Below are positions 45,528-57,634 of a stretch of DNA of 64,000 nucleotides, piece after piece. This DNA is from Tectiglobus sp963922535 (GTDB taxonomy: Bacteria > Pseudomonadota > Alphaproteobacteria > Rhizobiales > Hyphomicrobiaceae). Under the pieces are notes generated by a model that did not search any database, was not told the origin of the DNA, and worked only from the letters and a program-made list of their open reading frames with translations. A program made the position numbers and the translations under genes. The stretch covers positions 1 to 64,000 of the forward strand of contig CAWUIN010000002.1 of the NCBI GenBank assembly GCA_963922535.1. The letters are read 5' to 3'. Each line of letters begins with the position of its first letter. Positions within the stretch are counted from its first letter, which is position 1.

Positions 45528-46567
45528 TATCCGTTCCCCTGGGGACTGTCGGCATTAAACACTTCAATTTCAGCACGTAACGGCCTTGCCATCAATCCGT
45601 GGATTGCGTCATCCACACTGATTTCATGGTTTACAATGGCTTTAACTGCAGCGGCTATGGGAACCTCGATGCCTTTTTCCCTGGCAATCCGGAGGACTGC
45701 TTCGGCTGTATAAACACCTTCCGTCACAGCTTTGCGCTCGCCAAGAATGTCGTCAAGCGCCAGTCCTTCCCCCAGAGCCCTGCCGAGCGACATGTTACGT
45801 GATTGAGGGCTGCCGCAGGTTAGAAGCAGGTCGCCTAATCCTGAGAGGCCGGAAAGTGTTTCAGGGCGCGCGCCGAGTGCCTCAGCAAAACGACGCATTT
45901 CTGCGAAACCGCGCGTCACCAGCGCCGCATGGGCACTGGCGCCAAGTTTTTTTCCATCTACAATGCCCGCAGCAATTGCCAATACATTCTTGACAGCGCC
46001 GCCGATTTGCACGCCGATGAGATCGTCTGTCCAGTATATTCTCAACTTTTGTGAGCCGAGTGCTGCCGCCACTCTCTCGCAAAGGCTTTTTTCAGGACAT
46101 GCAACGGTCAGCGCCGCCGGCATGCCGCGGGCAACATCGCGGGCAAAACTTGGGCCGGAAAGTACACCATGGACCGTTCGCGGCAATTCCTCACTCAGGA
46201 TTTTCCCCAAAAGCTTACCCGTTGTCTGCTCGATACCTTTTGCGCAGACCAGAATGGGCGTCGCAGATGCGATGTGTGGTTGAAGTTGTGCTGCAACACG
46301 GCGCAGATGCTGGGCCGGGGTGACCATCAGCAGTAGATCATTGTGCGCAATATCTGCCAGCGAAACGGTCGCGACAATGCATGGGTTGAGGGCAATGCCA
46401 GCCAAGAACAGCCGATTGGTATTGTGCTCATTGATTTCGCGAACGGTATCCGCCTCATGAGCCCAGATCGTTACCTTGCGGCCTGCTTCGGCCAGCGTCT
46501 GGGCGAGTGCCGTCCCCCATGCACCGCCGCCGATAACTCCAATGCGTTGGAAATAATGCCCAGCCAC
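45527..46567 (-). CDS. gpsA: NAD(P)-dependent glycerol-3-phosphate dehydrogenase
   Basis: Reduces dihydroxyacetone phosphate to sn-glycerol-3-phosphate for phospholipid synthesis. Rossmann motif IGVIGGGAWGTALAQTLAEAG, CAKGIE, the catalytic-lysine motif GGAVKNVLAIAAGI, and SGLGDLLLTCGSPQSRNM. Length 346 is normal. Followed by the EVE gene with a one-base overlap. Confidence 0.97.
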   Translation of the reverse strand: MAGHYFQRIGVIGGGAWGTALAQTLAEAGRKVTIWAHEADTVREINEHNTNRLFLAGIALNPCIVATVSLADIAHNDLLLMVTPAQHLRRVAAQLQPHIASATPILVCAKGIEQTTGKLLGKILSEELPRTVHGVLSGPSFARDVARGMPAALTVACPEKSLCERVAAALGSQKLRIYWTDDLIGVQIGGAVKNVLAIAAGIVDGKKLGASAHAALVTRGFAEMRRFAEALGARPETLSGLSGLGDLLLTCGSPQSRNMSLGRALGEGLALDDILGERKAVTEGVYTAEAVLRIAREKGIEVPIAAAVKAIVNHEISVDDAIHGLMARPLRAEIEVFNADSPQGNG

Positions 46568-46738
46568 GCCTGCTTCCTTAGTATCAATTTGAATTTGAAC
46601 TGACTTGGAAAAAAGCTCTTTGCTCCAAGTCCTTTTACGTAGTTATAAGCTTGAGTTTAACGCCGCGGCCGAGTGCCGCGAGGCGGTCAAGGGGCTTCCT
46701 GAGTTCGCCCGTTCAGTCATGAGTTAAAGTTTTCCAGG

Positions 46739-47518
46739 TTAAGGCAGATCGTCGTCAAGCAGTTTATTCATTATTGAAGGAATAAGATCCGGTAAGTCAG
46801 AGGCCACGAGATAACGGCCAAAGTGCAGGGCGCATTCACCGTGTATCCAAACCGCTGCACAGCAGGCATCGAACGGATGCATATTCTGAGCAGCCAGGCC
46901 TGCGATCATTCCTGCCAGAACATCGCCGCTGCCTACTGTTGCAAGCCATGGGCTGGCATGGTTACTGGTAATACTGTGCCCATTTGGCGATACGATCAGG
47001 GTTTCCGGTCCTTTCAGAACAATGATGCAGTTCAGTGTGTTTGCAGCTTTCTTTGCGCGCTCTGTTCTATTACCTTCGATATCAGGGAAAGCGCGATCGA
47101 ATTCGCCATGATGTGGTGTCAGGATATAATGCGGCGCAAGCCTGCCCGGCAAGGCGGACAAAGCATCCGCATCAAGGACAACTGGAACCCTGGAATGATA
47201 GTCAGGCAGAGCGCTAAGACCACCGGGGCCGTAGAGTTTTGCCGAAATACTTTTAGTCTCGAAATTATGCTCCGTTCTAACCAGAACATGCGGCGGCAGA
47301 ATGCAGCGATAGATATCCTCCACAGCCTCGCCAGTTGCCACGGTTACCAGGCCGGTACCGATCCTGGCGCAGGCCTGCGCGGCCAGATTGGTAGCCCCTG
47401 TCAATTTCGGTGCGGCATGGATCAAGGCGTGACCATGGTCGTATTTATGCTGATCCCATTGTTTTTGCGGGAGTTTTGAAATCCATAACTCAGGAGTATT
47501 TCGTTCGATTTTATTCAT
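46739..47518 (-). CDS. nnrD: NAD(P)H-hydrate dehydratase, stand-alone domain
   Basis: ADP/ATP-dependent dehydratase that repairs damaged NAD(P)H hydrates. Ribokinase-like fold with LTGATNLAAQACARIGTGLVTVA, LDADALSAL, ILTPHHGEFDRAF, VLKGPETLIVSP and the nucleotide motif LATVGSGDVLAGMIAGLAAQ. In most bacteria it is fused to the NnrE epimerase (about 500 residues); here only the dehydratase domain (259 residues) is present, so the epimerase, if any, is elsewhere. Confidence 0.92.
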   Translation of the reverse strand: MNKIERNTPELWISKLPQKQWDQHKYDHGHALIHAAPKLTGATNLAAQACARIGTGLVTVATGEAVEDIYRCILPPHVLVRTEHNFETKSISAKLYGPGGLSALPDYHSRVPVVLDADALSALPGRLAPHYILTPHHGEFDRAFPDIEGNRTERAKKAANTLNCIIVLKGPETLIVSPNGHSITSNHASPWLATVGSGDVLAGMIAGLAAQNMHPFDACCAAVWIHGECALHFGRYLVASDLPDLIPSIMNKLLDDDLP

Positions 47519-47787
47519 TGATCAACCCCATCTCGATATAGTATGCTCATATTAATTTTTGTTAGGACGTTGACTGTAAGGATATTTTGCAAGGCGGCTG
47601 ATTAAATACCAAGCCAAATCATGCTTCTTGCCGTTGTAAGGCAAAATTTTGTAAGGCAAAACTTCAAGAATTTTGCGGATGTCAGATCAAGGCATTGAGC
47701 TGACATGACACTTTAGTTACAAGTTACACCAATCATCAACAATTGAACCGCTCTTAAAGGGCGGCGCTGGAGCGGAGCACGCAGGCA

Positions 47788-49439
<1,652 letters not shown>

Positions 49440-49443
<4 letters not shown>

Positions 49444-50609
49444 CGATCCGTATCGCTAGTCGGCCTGCGTCTGTATTGACCGTCGTTCCACTCGTATAAT
49501 ATGTAAGGCGGCAAATTGGGATCGCCTTTTTTATTAAATTTAAATTTTCCCAGAACAGTTGAGAATTCCATCTGATTAAGCTTTTGAATGACTTTATTAG
49601 GCTCTGTTGACTGGGCAGCTTCAACGGCCTGAGCCCAAGCCTGAATAGCTGCATAAGTGTAGAGAACATAGCCTTCCGGCTCTATCTTCCTTGAGCGGAA
49701 CTCTCTAATAATTTTCTGCGCGTGCGGATTTTTGCGCGGCTCAGGAGAGAAGGTCATGAGAGAGCCTTCTCCGGCTTTGCCGGTCATTTGCCAGTATTTT
49801 TGAGTGACGAGTGCATCGCCGGAAATCAGCTGGGTTTGCATGCCCTGTTCACGCATCTGGCGCACGATCAAGCCGGCTTCGGTGTAAGAGCCGCCAACGT
49901 AGGCGGCATCAATGCCGGCTTTTTTCATCTTGGATACCAGTGCGGTATAATCCTTTTTTCCGGCAGTATAAGCCGCATACATGGCTTCCTTCTGGCCTGC
50001 CGCATTCATGAATTTCCGCGTTTCATCGGCAAGGCCTTTGCCGTAGACGCTGTTATCGTGCAGAATAGCAATATTCTTGCCTGCATATTCTTTGGCGATA
50101 TATTCACCTGCCGCATTGCCCTGCTGGTCATCGCGTCTCGAGACGCGGAATACGTTCGGCCCGGCGCGCTCATCGGTCAGCCTCGGGTTGGTGGAGGCCG
50201 GAGAGATCTGGATAATATTTTCTTCAGCGTAAACATTGGCTGCCGGGATTGAAGAGCCGGAGCAGAAATGGCCTGCGACAAATATAACTTCAGCGGCAGC
50301 CAGTTCACCAGCGACAGCAACAGCCTGCCTCGGATCGCAGGCATCGTCGCCAATGAAAAGCATAAGCTGTTTACCGAGAACGCCGCCTGCAGCGTTAATG
50401 TCTGAAATAGCCTTATAAGCACCTGCCTTCAATTGGGTGCCGAAATGTGCATACTGGCCAGTCATCGGACCAGCAGTGGCAATTTTGATTTTGGCTGCAG
50501 GAGTTGAATGATAAAGATACACCACACCGCTAATCAAGGCGAGCGCCACACCCAGGACGAATGCCAAAAATATGGTGCGAGCATCGTTTGCCATGGGCGG
50601 CGCAGTCAT
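49440..50609 (-). CDS. Branched-chain amino-acid-type ABC transporter substrate-binding protein
   Basis: Periplasmic-binding protein of the LivJ/LivK type (Peripla_BP_6). An N-terminal hydrophobic segment (TIFLAFVLGVALALISGVVYLYH) is a signal or anchor. The mature part opens KIATAGPMTGQYAHFGTQLKAGA and has NAAGGVLGKQLMLFIGDDACDPRQAVA, VAGHFCSGSSIPAANVYAEENIIQISPAST split over the hinge, and IAILHDNSVYGKGLADE. The start follows GGAG. No livHMGF genes are nearby, so the permease is elsewhere or it serves in sensing. Confidence 0.92.
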
Positions 50610-50969
50610 TGCAAACTCCTGCTCGTAAGCGTGCCACGTTGTGTCCGCTCTATTTTAATAAGCTGTAGCAATGACACGCGCGCGTCCTTAACGTTTTGAG
50701 TAACATGGGAGAAATTTCGATATACAAACTAGGATAGCTTGTAAAATGCCTTGCATTAGAGGTGCAATACGGAAAAACCACGCAACGCATAAGATTGGTG
50801 GTAATTCCGATAGGCCGTGTCGTCAATTGCCGCGCGAAGCCGGCGGAGGCGAATTTCCAACTGAAGGCATGCCGTAGTGCTGCGCACCAATCGTTTTGCC
50901 TTGTCAGGTCGTGATTAGTTCTTAGTTTGTCGTGCGGGCCATTTTGGTTGCTTCAATGCACCATGATAT
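50610..50969. other. Intergenic region holding repeat copy C
   Basis: 360 bp without a gene. Bases 50817-50840 match repeat copy A at 21 of 24 positions, and the following GCGAAGCCGGCGG-AGGCGAATTT part matches copy D. No closing palindrome arm is seen, so copy C looks like a half-element. Confidence 0.6.
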
Positions 50970-51212
50970 TTAAAGTACGTTATGTGATCCATCGCAGTAA
51001 GGGTGCTCATCGGTCTGTTTGCAGCCGCACAAATTATATGTGCCGGATTCTTCGGCCGTAAAGCTTATCGGCTCGATTCCTGTGTCTTTGTGTGAGCCAT
51101 CGCAGAATGGCTGGCGTTTGGATTTACCGCAGGCGCACCAAAAATACGTACGGCCTGCATCCAGTTCAACCTGATATGGTCCATGTTGCGCACTGACGGG
51201 TTCTTCTTTCAT
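50970..51212 (-). CDS. CDGSH iron-sulfur domain protein (tandem)
   Basis: 80 residues with two zinc-finger-like CDGSH motifs: FWCACGKSKRQPFCDGSH and LCGCKQTDEHPYCDGSH. Each can hold a 2Fe-2S cluster with Cys3-His ligation, as in MitoNEET-type proteins of the tandem bacterial class. Cytoplasmic, likely in redox or iron-sulfur transfer. Start follows GGAG. Confidence 0.94.
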   Translation of the reverse strand: MKEEPVSAQHGPYQVELDAGRTYFWCACGKSKRQPFCDGSHKDTGIEPISFTAEESGTYNLCGCKQTDEHPYCDGSHNVL

Positions 51213-51591
51213 GTCTCAAACTCCAGCAAGTGACGGATGTGTCCGATCTAATAAACTGTTGCTTCATTTATAAACAACGCGATACGGGCGATGTCAAAGT
51301 TCGTCGTATATTGAGACTTATAATTTTTGCCGGTTGTTCGCAAATCATGAGTTTTGTCATATTTTACTGCGTTCTCTTGATCGTCTGTTCCATCGAATGC
51401 ATTATATTATCTGTAAGCAAAGGCTTTATTAGTTGCCTTTATGTCGGACTATTTGAAGTTTTGCTTGCCCGTTTTGGCATGGGCCATAAAATTGCTTGGT
51501 CAGCAGCTCTTATTTAATGCAAACTGACATGGCCTAAAATTCTGGCAGATGCATTGATAGAATGGTGCGCATTGGTGCGTGGAAGGATACG
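51213..51591. other. Intergenic region upstream of fadE
   Basis: A 95-codon hydrophobic plus frame (51230-51517, GTG start; internal ATG near 51348) could encode a small two-helix protein but has no ribosome site, so it is not annotated. The fadE promoter is probably here. Confidence 0.3.
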
Positions 51592-54081
51592 ATGATGGAC
51601 GCAGCGATATTTCTGATGATTACTGTTGCAGCCTTGTTCGCGCTGGCCATGATGCAGGTGCGGCTTATTGTGTGGGCAATCGTATCGGCGATATTGGTCG
51701 CTGCCTGGCAAAGCGGCCTGTTCCAAGGCACATTGAGGGAGCCTGAGCTTGGGTTCTGGATCGTTGTTGGCTGGCTGCCGGTCGTAATTTTGCTGATTTT
51801 AAGCATACCGCCGATTCGCATGGGCATCCTGACCGGGCCAGCCTATGCAGTCCTGCGTAAAATCCTTCCCAAAGTTTCCGATACCGAACAACAAGCACTT
51901 CAGGCAGGGACGATTGGCTTTGACGCAGAGCTTTTTTCTGGCCGTCCGAATTGGGACAGGTTGCGCGCCATTGCACCGATCACCCTGACGGATGAGGAGC
52001 GCGCGTTTCTGGATGGGCCGACGGAAGAACTCTGCCGCATGATAGACGACTGGCAAATTCGCCATAACGAAAGAGAGATTTCTGAACCGATTTGGGATTT
52101 TATCAAAAAGCACGGTTTTCTGGGCATGCTGATTTCCAAGGAGCATGGCGGCCTTGGTTTTTCGGCACAGGCGCAATCGCTTATTCTTGGTAAGATTTCA
52201 TCGCGCTCTCCCGATGTCGTGACCATCGTCATGGTGCCGAATTCGCTTGGTCCTGGTGAATTAATCGAAAAGTACGGTACGCCGGAGCAAAAGGATTACT
52301 ATCTGGGCCGACTTGCATCCGGTGATGAAATTCCCTGCTTCTCGCTCACTGGCCCGACATCGGGCTCAGATGCCGCGACAATGCGTGATATCGGGGTTGT
52401 CGAACTGGGTCAGCATAATGGTGCCGAAACGCTTGGTGTTCGTCTGTCATGGGAAAAACGCTACATAACCTTGGGGCCGAAGGCAACATTGGTAGGACTG
52501 GCGTTTCAACTTTTCGACCCGGAGGGCCATCTTGGCAAAGGCGAGCATCCTGGCATTACATTGGCCATTATCCCGGCCGATCACCCTGGCGTGAATATTG
52601 GCTGGCGGCATCTGCCGTGCGGCGCCGCATTTCCCAACGGCCCGAACTGGGGGCGTGACGTTTTCATTCCGATTGATTGGATTATTGGTGGCGCACAGAT
52701 GGCCGGGCAGGGCTGGCGTATGCTGATGGAGTGCCTGTCGGCTGGCCGTGCTGTCTCGCTGCCGTCGTCATCTGCAGCCGGTGTTAAAATGATGCTGCGT
52801 GTGGGGACCGCATACGGGCGCATTCGCAAGCAGTTTGGCTTGCCTATCGCGCGTATGGAGGGGCTGGAGGAGCCCCTGGCGCGCATAATCGAACACGCTT
52901 ACGCCCTCGAAGCTGCGCGTTCCGTCACGTGTTCCATGATAGATGCCGGTGAAAAACCATCCGTGATTTCGGCCATTATGAAATACCAGTCGACGGGGCG
53001 GCTACGCCAGGCGGTCAACGATGCTATGGATTTGCACGGCGGTCGGGCAATCTGCGACGGGCCGACCAACTATCTGCAATCGGCTTATCAGATGGTACCG
53101 GTTGGCATTACGGTTGAAGGCGCCAATATCCTGACACGTTCTCTTATCACGTTCACTCAGGGAGCTTTGCGATCACATCGTTATTTGTTCAGAGAAATCC
53201 AGGCTGCGCAATCTGACGATACCCGCAAGGGATTGGCCGAGTTCGACAAGGCGTTCTGCGGCCATGCAGGTTTTGCCGTCTCCAACGTATTCGGGGCGCT
53301 TTTCCATAACCTGACCGGCGGTTTATTTGGCCGTCTTCCATCGACAGCAGTGGGTACGGCGTTATGGTACCGGCAGCTGTCGCGTTCAAGCCGCAACTTT
53401 GCGTTGGTTGCCGATCTGACCGTCAGCCTGCTCGGCGGTCGTCTTAAAATCAAGCAGAAATTAACTGGTCGACTGTCGGATGCGCTGTCGGAACTTTATT
53501 TTTCAGCCTGCGCCCTTAAACGTTTCGAAGACGATGGCTGCCCGCAGGATGATCGTGCAGTCGTTGAACTGGTGGTACGCAACGGTCTTTATCGTGCTGG
53601 GCAGGCGCTGCACGATACCATCGATAATTTCCCCATTGCTCCTGCGCGCATTCTTATGCGCTGGCTGGTCTTTCCGTTTGGTTCCCACTATAAACCGGCA
53701 GCAGATAATGTCGGCCATATTGTTGTACGCAAGGCGTTGGAGCCCGGTGAGTTCCGTGATCGCCTGACCCGGGAAATTTTTGTCTCTCAAGATTCCAGCG
53801 ATCCAACAGGCATATTGGAAGTGACTATGGCAAAGGTGATTGCAGCAGAAGAAGCTGAACGCAAGCTGGAGCGTGCGATCCGGGCTGGAACTCTGCGCCG
53901 TTTTCATGGCCTTGACTGGATTAGTGAAGCAGTAGCAAAAAATGTGCTAAGCGAGGATGAAGCGGCGTGTTTACGCGAGGCTGATGAATTGACAGCGCGT
54001 GTTATTGCTGTCGATCACTTTGATCCAGCTGAAGTCAAGCCGAATTACACCATTATGGGCCATAACTCGCGCAATCTTTGA
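51592..54081 (+). CDS. fadE: Acyl-CoA dehydrogenase, FadE type
   Basis: First enzyme of fatty-acid beta-oxidation; FAD-dependent, of the long bacterial FadE form (829 residues; E. coli 814). Two N-terminal hydrophobic helices (FLMITVAALFALAMMQVRLIVWAIVS and LGFWIVVGWLPVVILLILSI) anchor it. The dehydrogenase domain has ISKEHGGLGFSAQAQS, FSLTGPTSGSDAATM, GQGWRMLMECLSAGRAVSLPSSS and MDLHGGRAICDGPTNYLQSAYQMVPVGITVEGANIL in parts. The C-terminal 250 residues are the FadE-specific domain. Start follows AAGGAT; an open extension to 51562 lacks a ribosome site. First gene of the fad cluster. Confidence 0.95.
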   Translation: MMDAAIFLMITVAALFALAMMQVRLIVWAIVSAILVAAWQSGLFQGTLREPELGFWIVVGWLPVVILLILSIPPIRMGILTGPAYAVLRKILPKVSDTEQQALQAGTIGFDAELFSGRPNWDRLRAIAPITLTDEERAFLDGPTEELCRMIDDWQIRHNEREISEPIWDFIKKHGFLGMLISKEHGGLGFSAQAQSLILGKISSRSPDVVTIVMVPNSLGPGELIEKYGTPEQKDYYLGRLASGDEIPCFSLTGPTSGSDAATMRDIGVVELGQHNGAETLGVRLSWEKRYITLGPKATLVGLAFQLFDPEGHLGKGEHPGITLAIIPADHPGVNIGWRHLPCGAAFPNGPNWGRDVFIPIDWIIGGAQMAGQGWRMLMECLSAGRAVSLPSSSAAGVKMMLRVGTAYGRIRKQFGLPIARMEGLEEPLARIIEHAYALEAARSVTCSMIDAGEKPSVISAIMKYQSTGRLRQAVNDAMDLHGGRAICDGPTNYLQSAYQMVPVGITVEGANILTRSLITFTQGALRSHRYLFREIQAAQSDDTRKGLAEFDKAFCGHAGFAVSNVFGALFHNLTGGLFGRLPSTAVGTALWYRQLSRSSRNFALVADLTVSLLGGRLKIKQKLTGRLSDALSELYFSACALKRFEDDGCPQDDRAVVELVVRNGLYRAGQALHDTIDNFPIAPARILMRWLVFPFGSHYKPAADNVGHIVVRKALEPGEFRDRLTREIFVSQDSSDPTGILEVTMAKVIAAEEAERKLERAIRAGTLRRFHGLDWISEAVAKNVLSEDEAACLREADELTARVIAVDHFDPAEVKPNYTIMGHNSRNL

Positions 54082-54163
54082 GAGGGCTGCCGAGTAGGCT
54101 CAACGGTCTTTTAGACCAACACTAAAACGAGATATGGCCGCATAAGGCCCGACGGAGAACACT

Positions 54164-56149
54164 ATGACTGAAGCACCGCTTGATCTTAAAGACTGGCGCT
54201 TTACCATTGATTTTGAAGATATTGCCTGGGCGGTGTTCGACCGTGAGGGGGAAAGCGCGAACTCGCTTGGCCGCCGGCCTGTCGAAGAGTTTGGAGAGAT
54301 CGTGCAGTGGATTGAAGCGCATGGCTCTGAGCGCGGGGTGCGTGGTCTTGGCATTCTGTCGGGCAAATCACGTAATTTCATCGTCGGCGCGGATATCCGC
54401 GAATTCAAAGATCTTGACAATGAAGAAAAGGTGTTCGAGGCCCTCAATCCGGTGCTTGACATATTGGACCGGCTTGAAGCGCTTGAGATGCCCATCGTCT
54501 GCGGTATTCACGGGCCATGCCTTGGTGGCGGGTTGGAACTTGCACTCGCCTGTGATTATCGCATCGCAACGCGGCTTGAAGCAACCCGCATTGGCTTTCC
54601 CGAAGTAAAGCTTGGCATTTTTCCAGGCTTCAATGGAACCGCGCGTGCCATCCGGCAGGCTGGCCCTGTGGCCGCCATGCAGAGTATGCTGACCGGCTCA
54701 ATGCTGCGTGCGAGTGTTGGGCGTCGCCTTGGCTACATCGATGAGCTCGTCGATAGCCCTGTACAGTTACGCTGGAACGTGCGCAGGGCAATTTTGCGAA
54801 ACCGCAAATCGCGGCCGGCCGGCATCGGCAAGGCGATAATGGGCAAGTGGCCGATGCGCGGCTTTGTCGCCAGCAAGATGCTGAAAGAGACCAGGAAGAA
54901 AGTGCGACCGGATCATTATCCGGCCCCATTCAAGCTCATTGAATTGTTCCGTCGGCATGGCGGCAGCTTTAAAGCCATCAAGCGCGCAGAAACCCCAGCT
55001 TTCGCGCCTCTGATGATCAGCGAGAGTTCACGCAATCTGCGCCGTGTGTTTCATCTTTCCGAACAACTCAAGGGGCAGGCACCGAAGAACATCGGTTTTA
55101 AGCCGCTGCGCGTCCACGTCATTGGTGCCGGCGTTATGGGCGCCGATATTGCTGGTTTTTGTGTTGCGGCAGGCATGCAGGTCTCATTGCAGGATTTGTC
55201 GCCGGAGGCTATCGAAAAGGGTATTAAGACGCAGGACAAACTCTTCAAGCGGCGTCTTAAAACCAAAGCTGAGCGCAACGCAGCCAAGGCCCGCTTGATT
55301 GCCGATCCGCATGGGGACCACATAGCCCGCGCTGATGTGGTGATAGAAGCCATCGTTGAAAGACTTGATGTCAAGCAGAAGCTTTTTGCCGAACTGGAGC
55401 CAAAACTCAAACCTGGCGCAGTGCTTGCCACGAACACTTCTTCGATCATGATTGAAGATATCGCTGCCCCTCTTCAGGATCCGGGCCGCCTGATCGGCAT
55501 TCACTTCTTCAATCCGGTGGCGCAGATGCCACTTGTCGAAATCATTAAAGGCACACAAAGCCGTGATGAAGAGGCGCAGAAAGGTTGTGTCTTTGTCACC
55601 GCGATCGGCAAGTTTCCCCTTATCGTGAAAAGTGTGCCGGGTTTCCTCGTCAATCGTGTGCTTGCCCCTTATCTCTTCGGCGCATTCCAACGTATGGAAG
55701 CCGGAGAGAGTATGGAAAAAATCGATGAAGCGGCCAGGGCTTTCGGCATGCCGATGGGGCCGATTGAACTTGCAGACACCGTCGGCCTTGACGTTTGCGC
55801 CCACGTTGGTGAAGTCCTGAAGGGCGGCATTGAAGGTTCGAAATTGGCCGATCTTGTCGCCAGGGGCAAGCTGGGCAAGAAAACGGGCGAGGGCTTTTAC
55901 AAATGGAAGGACGGCAGGCCGGTCGCTGGCGATGTTTCAGCACCACAGTCTGCCTTGGCGGAACTTGGCGTCGAACTGGTGCAGCCTCTGATTGATGAAT
56001 GCATTAAGTGCCGTGATGAAGGCGTGGTCGCCTCCGGCGAACTTGTCGATGCAGGGGTTATTTTCGGTACCGGCTTTGCGCCGTTCCGCGGCGGACCGCT
56101 GAACTATTACGGATCTTTAGATGTAAAAAACACCGCCGAAGCAGCTTGA
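54164..56149 (+). CDS. fadJ: Enoyl-CoA hydratase / 3-hydroxyacyl-CoA dehydrogenase (FadJ-like)
   Basis: Bifunctional beta-oxidation alpha subunit. N-terminal crotonase domain: IVGADIREFKDLD, GPCLGGGLELALACDYRIAT and the catalytic GFPEVKLGIFPGFNGT, with both glutamates present. NAD-binding domain: VHVIGAGVMGADIAGFCVAAG, ATNTSSIMIEDIA and GIHFFNPVAQMPLVEIIKG, then VPGFLVNRVLAPYL. Length 661 is slightly shorter than FadJ (714). It lies 82 bp after fadE and 18 bp before fadI, so the three act as one operon. Confidence 0.93.
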   Translation: MTEAPLDLKDWRFTIDFEDIAWAVFDREGESANSLGRRPVEEFGEIVQWIEAHGSERGVRGLGILSGKSRNFIVGADIREFKDLDNEEKVFEALNPVLDILDRLEALEMPIVCGIHGPCLGGGLELALACDYRIATRLEATRIGFPEVKLGIFPGFNGTARAIRQAGPVAAMQSMLTGSMLRASVGRRLGYIDELVDSPVQLRWNVRRAILRNRKSRPAGIGKAIMGKWPMRGFVASKMLKETRKKVRPDHYPAPFKLIELFRRHGGSFKAIKRAETPAFAPLMISESSRNLRRVFHLSEQLKGQAPKNIGFKPLRVHVIGAGVMGADIAGFCVAAGMQVSLQDLSPEAIEKGIKTQDKLFKRRLKTKAERNAAKARLIADPHGDHIARADVVIEAIVERLDVKQKLFAELEPKLKPGAVLATNTSSIMIEDIAAPLQDPGRLIGIHFFNPVAQMPLVEIIKGTQSRDEEAQKGCVFVTAIGKFPLIVKSVPGFLVNRVLAPYLFGAFQRMEAGESMEKIDEAARAFGMPMGPIELADTVGLDVCAHVGEVLKGGIEGSKLADLVARGKLGKKTGEGFYKWKDGRPVAGDVSAPQSALAELGVELVQPLIDECIKCRDEGVVASGELVDAGVIFGTGFAPFRGGPLNYYGSLDVKNTAEAA

Positions 56150-56167
56150 AACCTCAGAGGTTGACCA

Positions 56168-57463
56168 ATGAACCAGACAACACGACGCGTGGCCATCCTT
56201 GGTGGCGTCAGAATTCCATTCTGCAGATCAAACACGCTTTACGCGGATCTTTCGAACCTCGACATGCTGATAACGACGCTGCAGGGCCTGAGCGAAAAAT
56301 ATAAACTCAAAGGCATCCATATCGACGAGGTAGTCGGCGGTGCGATACTCACGCACTCCAAAGACTGGAATCTGGCGCGTGAGGCGGTGATTGGTACGGA
56401 CCTGTCACCGTCCACGCCCGGCACCACGATGATGCAGGCATGTGGAACATCGCTGCAGGCGGCCATGGGCATCGCCGGCAAAATTGCGCTTGGTGAAATC
56501 GAGTGCGGGATTGCGATGGGCTCCGACACCACATCCGATGCGCCAATCGTATTTTCCAGAAAATTCTCTAAACGCCTGACGGATATGGCACAGCGCAAGG
56601 GCACCTGGGCTAAACTGGGTGCCTTCAAGGGCCTCACCATGCGTGAACTGGCACCGCAGCCACCATCGGTTGCCGAGCCGCGCACCGGCCTGTCCATGGG
56701 CCAGCACTGCGAATTGATGGCGCAAGAATGGAAGATCCCACGCGAGGAGCAGGATCAGCTGGCGATGGAAAGCCATGCCAAGGCGGCCGCCGCATACCGC
56801 GAAGGTTATATGGATGATCTCATCGTGCCATGCGCCGGGGTGTTCCGAGACAATAACTTGCGCGAGGACATGGAGCTGGAAAAGCTTGCAACGCTGCGCA
56901 ACGCTTTTGAACGTTCCGATCGCGGTACGCTGTCGGCCGCCAATTCGACACCGCTGACGGATGGCGCAGCCTCTGTGCTATTGGCATCAGAGGAGTGGGC
57001 CAATGCGCGTGGTCTGCCGATCCAGGCATATCTGACAAGCTTTCAGACAGCTGCAAATAATTTTGTCGCCGGCGATGGCCTGCTCATGGCGCCGACCATC
57101 GCTGTTTCCAGGATGCTTGATCGCAACGGCCTCACGCTGCAGGATTTTGATTTTTACGAAATTCACGAGGCTTTTGCAGCCCAGGTTCTGTCGACCTTGC
57201 GCGCATGGGAGGATGCCGAATATTGCAAAACGCATCTCGGCCGCGATGCACCGATGGGATCGATTGATCGCTCCAGGATGAACGTTAAAGGCTCGTCGCT
57301 TGCAGTCGGCCACCCGTTTGCTGCAACCGGCGCGCGCATTGCCGCCAACCTTGCCAAGCTGCTCAGCGAAAAAAAGGATGGCCGCGGCCTGATCTCTATC
57401 TGTACCGCCGGCGGAATGGGTGTCGCTGCCATTATGGAGGGCACTGAATTTTCTGGTGCGTAG
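56168..57463 (+). CDS. fadI: 3-ketoacyl-CoA thiolase, FadI type
   Basis: Beta-oxidation thiolase releasing acetyl-CoA. The acylated cysteine is in MMQACGTSLQAAMG; the catalytic histidines are in FYEIHEAFAAQVL and GHPFAATGAR; the last cysteine is in ICTAGGMGVA. GHPFAATG and the 431-residue length point to FadI/trifunctional-beta rather than PhbA-like thiolases. Follows fadJ with 18 bp. Confidence 0.95.
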   Translation: MNQTTRRVAILGGVRIPFCRSNTLYADLSNLDMLITTLQGLSEKYKLKGIHIDEVVGGAILTHSKDWNLAREAVIGTDLSPSTPGTTMMQACGTSLQAAMGIAGKIALGEIECGIAMGSDTTSDAPIVFSRKFSKRLTDMAQRKGTWAKLGAFKGLTMRELAPQPPSVAEPRTGLSMGQHCELMAQEWKIPREEQDQLAMESHAKAAAAYREGYMDDLIVPCAGVFRDNNLREDMELEKLATLRNAFERSDRGTLSAANSTPLTDGAASVLLASEEWANARGLPIQAYLTSFQTAANNFVAGDGLLMAPTIAVSRMLDRNGLTLQDFDFYEIHEAFAAQVLSTLRAWEDAEYCKTHLGRDAPMGSIDRSRMNVKGSSLAVGHPFAATGARIAANLAKLLSEKKDGRGLISICTAGGMGVAAIMEGTEFSGA

Positions 57464-57634
57464 CTATAGGATTTTTGCTTGAGTTTATGAGTGGGGCTAT
57501 ATCAGCCGCCAGGGCTGTCGCCCAAATCCATGCGCTTGCCAAAGAGCAATTCGCCTGCATCATTCGCAAGCAGCAATGAACAAATGTCCAATTTGCTGCC
57601 TGGCCTCCCATGTATTACAGCACAATGCCGTCAC

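Noticed and set aside
51230..51517. Hydrophobic 95-codon frame upstream of fadE
   Set aside because: No ribosome site and GTG start only; hydrophobicity may reflect AT-rich DNA.
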